Source of the DNA: Bittarella massiliensis (ex Durand et al. 2017)
GTDB lineage: Bacteria > Bacillota > Clostridia > Oscillospirales > Ruminococcaceae
Direction of reading: 5' to 3'
NCBI RefSeq assembly: GCF_017566145.1
Contig: NZ_JABFCL010000002.1
Location: forward strand, 310,001 to 374,000
Length of the DNA stretch: 64,000 bases
Shown: positions 58,905-64,000 of the stretch, one piece after another
Position numbering within the stretch: the stretch's first letter is position 1
How the letters are laid out: each line of letters opens with the position of its first letter
Translations under genes and position numbers: made by a program
The notes under the pieces: generated by a model
The model's input: the letters and a program-made list of their open reading frames with translations, nothing else
Database searches by the model: none
What the model was told of the DNA's origin: nothing

Positions 58905-60197
58905 GTGAACCAAGCGGAACAGTTCTCCAACTGGCTGAACTACCTGGTGATTGCCTGTTACATCTACCTCCTTGTGCCCAGCCGCGTTTCCAGGAAAAAG
59001 ACGGCGGCGGTGCTGGCAGCGGGGAGTTCGGCGATTTTCCTGCTCAATTGCCTTCTGTTTCTCCGCAGGGGGCAGGCTCTTGACGCGACTTTCAACGTGC
59101 TGACCATCGTGCTGCCGATGGTTTTGCTGTCCCTCACCTTTGCCAAGTACCGGGACGCGCGAACGGCCTTTTCGGTGGTGGCTGCCTGTTCGATCATGAT
59201 GGGGGTGGGCATCGTCGGGGAGATTTTGAAGAATATTTTAAGCCCCTGGTGGGAGGTGCCGCTTGAACTGGCCCTGCACCTGGCTCTGCTGACGGCCATT
59301 GCACGGGTGTTTCGGGAACAGTTCTTCTCGATTCTGGAGCGGTTTCGCCGCCCTTGGCTCCTCCTCACTGCCGTTCCCCTGCTCTACTGCAAAATTTTTG
59401 ATCTGCTGGTGGAGTCGCCGGGTTTTTCTCCCTATTGGGGAGAGGGCGCTGTCGCCCTGCTGCTGGTGATCTGCGCCATGATGGCCACCTATGTACTGCT
59501 GTTGCTCCTCTTTCACCAGCTGCGGATACAGCTGGAGCAGGAGCGGGCCAACCAGGTTCTGATGACCCAGGTCGAGATGATGAAGGCACAGGAGCAGGCC
59601 ATCTTGAGCAGTGAAGCCCGCATCCGCATCTATCGGCACGACTTGCGCCACTACCTGCAGATCGCCGACGAGCACCTGCGCGGCGGGCGCTATCAGGAGG
59701 CGCGGCAGATCGTGAACGACCTGGACGAGCAGGCGTCGAAGAGCGCAGCCGTGCGTTGCTACTGCAAAAACCTCACCGTCAACGCCGCCCTCTCGGTCTA
59801 TCTGCGCCAGGCGGAAGAGGAGGGGATTGCCGTCCACTCGGCGCTGGAGTTCCCCGATCCCCTCCCCGCCGAGGAGTTGGAATTGGCGGTGGTGCTGGCC
59901 AACGCGGCGGAGAACGCCCTGCACGCCTGCCAAAAGATGCCGGTGTCCGCCCAGCGGAGCATTGTGCTCAGCGGCCAGGTGGTGGGGGACAGCTTTCTGC
60001 TGGAGGTCGCCAATACCTACCAGGGCCAGATTGCGATTGACCCCAAGAGCGAACTGCCCTTCGCCGAGGAGGAGGAACACGGCATCGGCACCAAGAGCAT
60101 GCTGGCCTTTGCCCGCAAGTACGGCATCCTGATCGACTGCAGCGCCGAGGGGGGCTGGTTTGTACTGCGGTTGCTCTTTCAGATGGGGGAGCGCTAA
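58905..60197 (+). CDS. AgrC-like sensor histidine kinase (GHKL)
   Basis: A 430-aa kinase with about six membrane helices (residues 10-215), a coiled linker and a cytoplasmic kinase part. The H-box IYRHDLRHYLQIADEHLRGG places the phospho-acceptor at H245, as in HPK10/AgrC kinases. The ATPase part has LANAAENALHA (N box) and EEEEHGIGTKSM (G box). The GTG at 58905 follows GGGGGGAGGAGGAGG; the longer upstream frame is rejected. It pairs with the LytTR regulator 86 bp downstream. No AgrB or AgrD peptide gene is visible nearby. Confidence 0.88.
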   Translation: MNQAEQFSNWLNYLVIACYIYLLVPSRVSRKKTAAVLAAGSSAIFLLNCLLFLRRGQALDATFNVLTIVLPMVLLSLTFAKYRDARTAFSVVAACSIMMGVGIVGEILKNILSPWWEVPLELALHLALLTAIARVFREQFFSILERFRRPWLLLTAVPLLYCKIFDLLVESPGFSPYWGEGAVALLLVICAMMATYVLLLLLFHQLRIQLEQERANQVLMTQVEMMKAQEQAILSSEARIRIYRHDLRHYLQIADEHLRGGRYQEARQIVNDLDEQASKSAAVRCYCKNLTVNAALSVYLRQAEEEGIAVHSALEFPDPLPAEELELAVVLANAAENALHACQKMPVSAQRSIVLSGQVVGDSFLLEVANTYQGQIAIDPKSELPFAEEEEHGIGTKSMLAFARKYGILIDCSAEGGWFVLRLLFQMGER

Positions 60198-60206
60198 CGG
60201 GCGCAT

Positions 60207-60236
60207 TTGTGCCGGGGGAAAGCTTTGTGGTACAAT
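60207..60236 (+). promoter_or_regulatory. Possible promoter of the response regulator
   Basis: TTGTGC-18-TACAAT with TG extension, 48 bp before the regulator ATG. It could allow expression separate from the kinase. Confidence 0.45.
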
Positions 60237-60283
60237 GGCTGCGAATACCCGCGCTGACGCGGGAGAAAAGAGGGGGTGATGGG

Positions 60284-61057
60284 ATGAAAATCGCCATCTG
60301 TGACGACGACAGGGCGCAGCTGGAGACGCTGGAAGAATGCCTTATCCAGTACCGTGGGGAGCGCGGCTGTGAAATCCAGTGGCAGCAGTACGACTCCTCC
60401 GCCCAACTGCTGGAGGAGATCCAGGCCGGGGCGCGCTACGACATCTATCTTTTGGATGTGCTGATGCCGGAGGTAGACGGCATCCGCCTGGGAGAGGAGA
60501 TTCGCCGGACCGATTGGGAGGCGGCACTGGTCTATCTGACCTCCTCCCGCGACTTTGCGTTGGAGGCCTACGGGGTGAGCGCCTTTCAGTACCTGCTCAA
60601 ACCGGTAAAGCGGCAGACCCTCTTTGCCCTGCTGGACGCCATTCGCACCTGGCGGCAGACCGGCAGCGCCCCCCGCTTTGCCTTTAAGGGCAAGGCGGGG
60701 ATCACGGCGGTCTATCAGAGCGAGATCCTCTATGTGGAGTACCGCAGCCACATCCTCTATTTTCACCTGGAAAACGGCCAGGTGGCGCCCTCCCTGCACA
60801 TCCGTGTCCCCTTTGAACAGGCGGTGGCCGCCCTCTTGGAAAACGAGGACTTCTTGCACCCCCACAAGTCTTACGTGGTGAATATGGGCTGGGTGCGCCA
60901 GCTCACGTCCGATGCTTTCGTGATGTCCGAGGGCTCGCTCATCCCCATTCCCAGGAAGAATTTCAGCGCGGTCAAGAGCAGTTATATCCGCTTCCTCGCC
61001 CGCAAAAGCCGGCGGCGGGGGCCCTTTGCAGGGCTGCCCGGCGACGCACTGGTGTGA
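60284..61057 (+). CDS. LytTR-family response regulator (AgrA-like)
   Basis: A 257-aa regulator. The receiver domain has CDDD near residue 7, the phospho-acceptor D58 in YLLDVLMPEVDG and the lysine in YLLKPV. The C-terminal LytTR domain runs from about 145 (VYQSEILYVEYRSHILYFHL) to FLHPHKSYVVNMGWVRQL and IPIPRKNFSAVKSSYI. GAGGGGGTGATGGG precedes the ATG. Partner of the upstream kinase; likely targets are nearby surface genes or distant promoters (inference). Confidence 0.92.
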   Translation: MKIAICDDDRAQLETLEECLIQYRGERGCEIQWQQYDSSAQLLEEIQAGARYDIYLLDVLMPEVDGIRLGEEIRRTDWEAALVYLTSSRDFALEAYGVSAFQYLLKPVKRQTLFALLDAIRTWRQTGSAPRFAFKGKAGITAVYQSEILYVEYRSHILYFHLENGQVAPSLHIRVPFEQAVAALLENEDFLHPHKSYVVNMGWVRQLTSDAFVMSEGSLIPIPRKNFSAVKSSYIRFLARKSRRRGPFAGLPGDALV

Positions 61058-61065
61058 GAGACAAA

Positions 61066-61105
61066 ACAGGCCCGCGGGCGCACTGCGCCCGCGGGCCTGT
61101 TTTTC
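61066..61105 (+). terminator. Intrinsic terminator
   Basis: ACAGGCCCGCGGGCGC / GCGCCCGCGGGCCTGT, then TTTT. Confidence 0.92.
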
Positions 61106-61177
61106 TGCCGGAGGTAAAAGAGAGGGGCGGGCAGGGACGATTCTCCGTCCCGCCTGCCGGTTTGGCGGGGGTGGGCC

Positions 61178-62548
61178 TCACCGGTAGAGGAGACGGGCGC
61201 CGGTGTTGACGTGGATCATCTCCGGCGCGCTCCAACCGCTGAAGCAGTAAATCCCCGCCCGGCTGCCGTTGTACCAGCTGCCGCCGAAGATGACCCCCCG
61301 CAGCCCCGGGCGCTGCCAGTAAAAATCGCCGCAGTAGCGGCCCGGACCGCCGTCCTCCCCCGAGCGGGTGGGGAAGCGGGCAAAGGGGAGGCGGGGGTCC
61401 TCCCCCCAGGCAACGATGGGGGCCTCGTCGGTGGGGCTGTCGAGATAGTTCACCATCCGGTAGGCGCCGGTGATGGCGCAGTCGCTGTAAGCACCCGGGT
61501 CGGTGCAGACATAGGGGCGCAAATCGAGGATGTTGATCCCGTCGATCCACTCCCAAGTGTTGCCGTAGGGGTTTTCGATCCCCCGCCAGAGGATGGGGGA
61601 CTGCCCCTGGGCGTCGGCAAAGGCCGCGCCGGAAGAGGCGGCCACCCCGTCGGCGCCCCCGTTTATCCAGAGGGAGGAGTAGAGGAGCATCCCCGCCTCC
61701 AAGTCGGCGGGCGGGCCGTCAAAGGAGACGGCGGCCCGCCCCCCGCCCAGGGGGGTGACGCCGGTGACTGCGGCGTGGGGGACCACCCGGTTGTCCCCCA
61801 GCTCCCAGCCCAGGGCGATCCCCTGGCCGGGGCGAAACTGGCGGGCATACTCCTGCGCCACCACGGCGCGGTTGGCCCCCTGCTCGGACAGGAGCAGGGG
61901 GAAGCTGGCGCTGTATGGAAGGTCGGTCAGTCCGGTCATCACCGACTGGGAGTCGAGGGTGGCAAACTCCACGGTGAAGAGCAGCTGCAGCACGTCGCAG
62001 AGAAAGACCGCGTCCACCATCCCCCAGCGGGGCCCCACGGCGCGGCAGAGGCCCCGCCAGGTGGGGCGGTCGGTGCGGATGCGGCCGTACCGGCCCGCAG
62101 CGCTCACCACCCCGCCCCGCCCGTCGGGGGCGCAGAGGTAGGCGCCGACGTAGATGTGGTCCAGCAGCTCCCCCCGCGCGTCGAGAAAGGCCGGCGAGAG
62201 GCGAAACCCCTCCTGTGGGCGGGGGCTGACCAGCCAGTACTCCCAGCCCTCCCTCTCCAGGTGGAGCTGGTAGAAGCGGGGAATTTCCACCATCACCTGG
62301 CCGCCCTCACCGTCGCTTTGGTAGCCGGGCTCGCCGAAATAGGCGCGCACCCGGCCGTTGGCCCCCAGGTTGCAGCGGCGAAAGCCGCCCCAGGGGAGAA
62401 TTTGGTCAAAGTCGTTTTGCACCCGCTGTTTGCCCACGCCCGCCCTCGCCGTGAGCCCGGCGCTGTCACAGATGCGCTCCAGGGCGGGGGAGGGGTCGCC
62501 CATCCGTCGCCGGACACCGTAAATGCCGCTGTTTTTCAAGAGGATCAC
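61178..62548 (-). CDS. Protein with C-terminal lectin/FGE-like fold
   Basis: A 456-aa soluble protein. The C-terminus (ENPYGNTWEWIDGINIL, then FGGSWYNGSRAGIYCFSGWS and NTGARLLYR) matches the C-type-lectin/formylglycine-enzyme-like fold seen in phage tail tips and diversity-generating-retroelement targets. An N-terminal region with GEGGQVMVEIPRFY and WLVSPRPQEGF is typical of the same phage-derived proteins. No reverse transcriptase or template repeat was found here. GTG start at 62548 with GGAAAGGG. It stands alone, convergent with the LytTR gene. Binding rather than catalysis is more likely. Confidence 0.65.
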   Translation of the reverse strand: MILLKNSGIYGVRRRMGDPSPALERICDSAGLTARAGVGKQRVQNDFDQILPWGGFRRCNLGANGRVRAYFGEPGYQSDGEGGQVMVEIPRFYQLHLEREGWEYWLVSPRPQEGFRLSPAFLDARGELLDHIYVGAYLCAPDGRGGVVSAAGRYGRIRTDRPTWRGLCRAVGPRWGMVDAVFLCDVLQLLFTVEFATLDSQSVMTGLTDLPYSASFPLLLSEQGANRAVVAQEYARQFRPGQGIALGWELGDNRVVPHAAVTGVTPLGGGRAAVSFDGPPADLEAGMLLYSSLWINGGADGVAASSGAAFADAQGQSPILWRGIENPYGNTWEWIDGINILDLRPYVCTDPGAYSDCAITGAYRMVNYLDSPTDEAPIVAWGEDPRLPFARFPTRSGEDGGPGRYCGDFYWQRPGLRGVIFGGSWYNGSRAGIYCFSGWSAPEMIHVNTGARLLYR

Positions 62549-62653
62549 CTGCCCTTTCCACTGCGATTTTTCCCCACTCTACCACGGAATCGGCGCCGGC
62601 GCAATCGGGACCTTCAAACTTTGGGGAAAGGGCCCCGGCAGCGGCTTTCCGCC

Positions 62654-62682
62654 TTGACTTCTGCGCGGCCAGACTTTACAAT
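62654..62682 (+). promoter_or_regulatory. Promoter of glyQS
   Basis: TTGACT-17-TACAAT. The leader then carries GCCCCCG/CGGGGGC (62695-62714) followed by TTTGT. No T-box core sequence was found. Confidence 0.78.
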
Positions 62683-62816
62683 AAGAAGCGTACTGCCCCC
62701 GCTTCGCCGGGGGCTTTGTCGGATGGGCGCACCGCCGCCTGCGAGACCGACCGCGGCCGCAGGGCCGGCGAAACAAGAAGTCTGGCCCCAGGGGCTGGGA
62801 AATGGGAGGATTTGCA

Positions 62817-64000
62817 ATGCTGCAAAACAGTGAAAAGAGCATGGACAAGGTGGTCTCCCTCTGCAAGAGCAGGGGCTTTGTCTACCCCGGATCGGAGATT
62901 TACGGCGGCTTGGCCAACGCCTGGGACTACGGCCCCCTGGGGGTGGAGTTCAAAAACAACCTCAAGCGGGCCTGGTGGAAGAAGTTCGTGCAGGAGAGCC
63001 CCTACAATGTGGGGCTGGACTCGGCCATCCTCATGAACCCCGAGACCTGGGTCGCCTCCGGCCATGTGGGGGGCTTTTCTGACCCGCTGATGGACTGCAA
63101 GGACTGCAAGAGCCGCCACCGGGCGGACAAGCTCATCGAGGATTTCACCGGCGAGTCGGCCGACGGATGGTCGGAGGAGAAGATGCTGCAGTTCATCGCC
63201 GACAACCACATCAAATGCCCCAACTGCGGGGGGGAGAACTTCACCGATATCCGCAAGTTCAACTTGATGTACAAGACCTACCAGGGGGTCACCGAGGACT
63301 CGAAAAACGAGATCTACCTGCGCCCAGAGACCGCCCAGGGCATCTTTGTCAACTTTGCCAACATCGCCAGGACCACCCGCAAAAAGCTGCCCTTCGGCGT
63401 CTGCCAGGTGGGCAAGAGTTTCCGCAACGAGATCACCCCCGGCAACTTCATCTTCCGCATCCGGGAATTTGAGCAGATGGAGTGCGAGTTCTTCTGTAAA
63501 CCCGGCACCGATCTGGACTGGTTTTACTACTGGAAGGACTACTGCAAAAACTGGCTGCTGAACCTGGGGATGAGAGAGGAGAACATGCGGCTGCGCGACC
63601 ACGAGAAGGAGGAACTGTCCTTCTACTCCAAGGCCACCACCGACATCGAGTACCTCTTCCCCTTTGGCTGGGGCGAGTTGTGGGGGATTGCCGACCGCAC
63701 CGACTACGACCTGACCCAGCACCAAAACCACAGCGGCAAGGACTTGAGCTATTTCGATCAGGAGGCAAACGAGCGCTACGTCCCCTATGTGGTGGAGCCC
63801 TCCCTCGGCGCCGACCGGGTGGCCCTGGCCTTCCTCTGCGAGGCCTACGACGAGGAGCAGGTGGGGGAGAAAGACAGCCGGGTGGTCATGCACTTCCACC
63901 CCGCCCTGGCTCCCTTCAAGGCGGCCGTTCTGCCCCTGTCCAAAAAGCTGGGCGAACAGGCTGGCAAGGTGCGCGAGCAGCTGGCTGGAAAGTTCATGGT
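62817..64000 (+). CDS. glyQS: Glycyl-tRNA synthetase (single-chain), 3' end outside window
   Basis: The first 394 codons of a class II glycyl-tRNA synthetase of the homodimeric type. The start [20 protein letters not shown] is followed by [20 protein letters not shown], a zinc-like CKDC/CPNC pair, [12 protein letters not shown], motif 2 ([20 protein letters not shown]) and motif 3 ([13 protein letters not shown]). It charges tRNA-Gly with glycine. The ATG at 62817 has GGGAGG at 6 bp. The frame is open at the window end; the anticodon-binding domain has just begun ([20 protein letters not shown]). Confidence 0.97.
   Translation, partial: MLQNSEKSMDKVVSLCKSRGFVYPGSEIYGGLANAWDYGPLGVEFKNNLKRAWWKKFVQESPYNVGLDSAILMNPETWVASGHVGGFSDPLMDCKDCKSRHRADKLIEDFTGESADGWSEEKMLQFIADNHIKCPNCGGENFTDIRKFNLMYKTYQGVTEDSKNEIYLRPETAQGIFVNFANIARTTRKKLPFGVCQVGKSFRNEITPGNFIFRIREFEQMECEFFCKPGTDLDWFYYWKDYCKNWLLNLGMREENMRLRDHEKEELSFYSKATTDIEYLFPFGWGELWGIADRTDYDLTQHQNHSGKDLSYFDQEANERYVPYVVEPSLGADRVALAFLCEAYDEEQVGEKDSRVVMHFHPALAPFKAAVLPLSKKLGEQAGKVREQLAGKFM

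Noticed and set aside
62683..62816. T-box riboswitch before glyQS
   Set aside because: No T-box core sequence or long specifier stem in the about 130-nt leader; only a short GC hairpin.

Overview
The window looks like chromosome of a gut-type Clostridia member, most like Oscillospiraceae (inference). It has strong sigma-A promoters, AGGAGG ribosome sites, a single-chain glycyl-tRNA synthetase, ECF sigma/RsgI-like regulation, LPXTG-like surface proteins and Tn1549/Tn916-style mobile DNA. Base composition splits it by eye into a GC-rich backbone (about 19.75-41.5 kb and 55.6-64 kb) and AT-richer accessory blocks (1-19.7 kb and 41.8-55 kb).

1-19.7 kb is mobile DNA. 1-9.3 kb is an ICE-type cargo block: an extra NAD-dependent DNA ligase followed by a tightly packed run of unrecognised genes, including two large ones of 704 and 819 aa. 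9.3-11.6 kb carries an ABC-F ribosome-protection gene behind a leader attenuator, plus a winged-helix regulator. 12.2-19.6 kb is a compact AT-rich module with a PC4-like protein, a phage II/X-type rolling-circle initiator, a DUF5681 protein, an excisionase-like protein, a frameshifted HNH gene, a serine recombinase and a Tn916-type tyrosine integrase. Its right end seems to cut into a GC-rich surface-protein gene, which is left without a signal peptide.

19.7-41.5 kb is chromosomal backbone: a XRE/S24 regulator, an LCP-like protein, a HAD hydrolase with a metallo-beta-lactamase-fold protein, BioY behind two BirA-type operators, two decaying Fe-S aldo/keto reductase genes, a four-gene operon with three membrane-anchored nucleoside-hydrolase paralogues, and a moxR-DUF58-transglutaminase operon whose transglutaminase lacks its catalytic cysteine. 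Three tRNA genes (Pro, Thr, Tyr) close this block.

41.8-55 kb is a second accessory island. It holds a ParM-like fragment, a Ca2+-type P-ATPase, a CDP-alcohol phosphatidyltransferase with cardiolipin synthase, an ECF sigma factor with an RsgI/PepSY anti-sigma factor between duplicated cls 3' ends, a 58-bp AGCA microsatellite, secreted or anchored Cys/His-rich proteins and a recombinase remnant.

55.6-61 kb holds the most striking arrangement. A Xer-like tyrosine recombinase is followed by two exact 18-bp inverted sites flanking a 233-bp segment, and a large anchored surface-protein gene follows. A promoter inside the segment points away from the surface gene as sequenced, which fits an invertible-promoter (phase-variation) switch in the OFF state. 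An AgrC/AgrA-like two-component pair follows, then a lectin-fold-like protein and the start of glyQS at the window edge.
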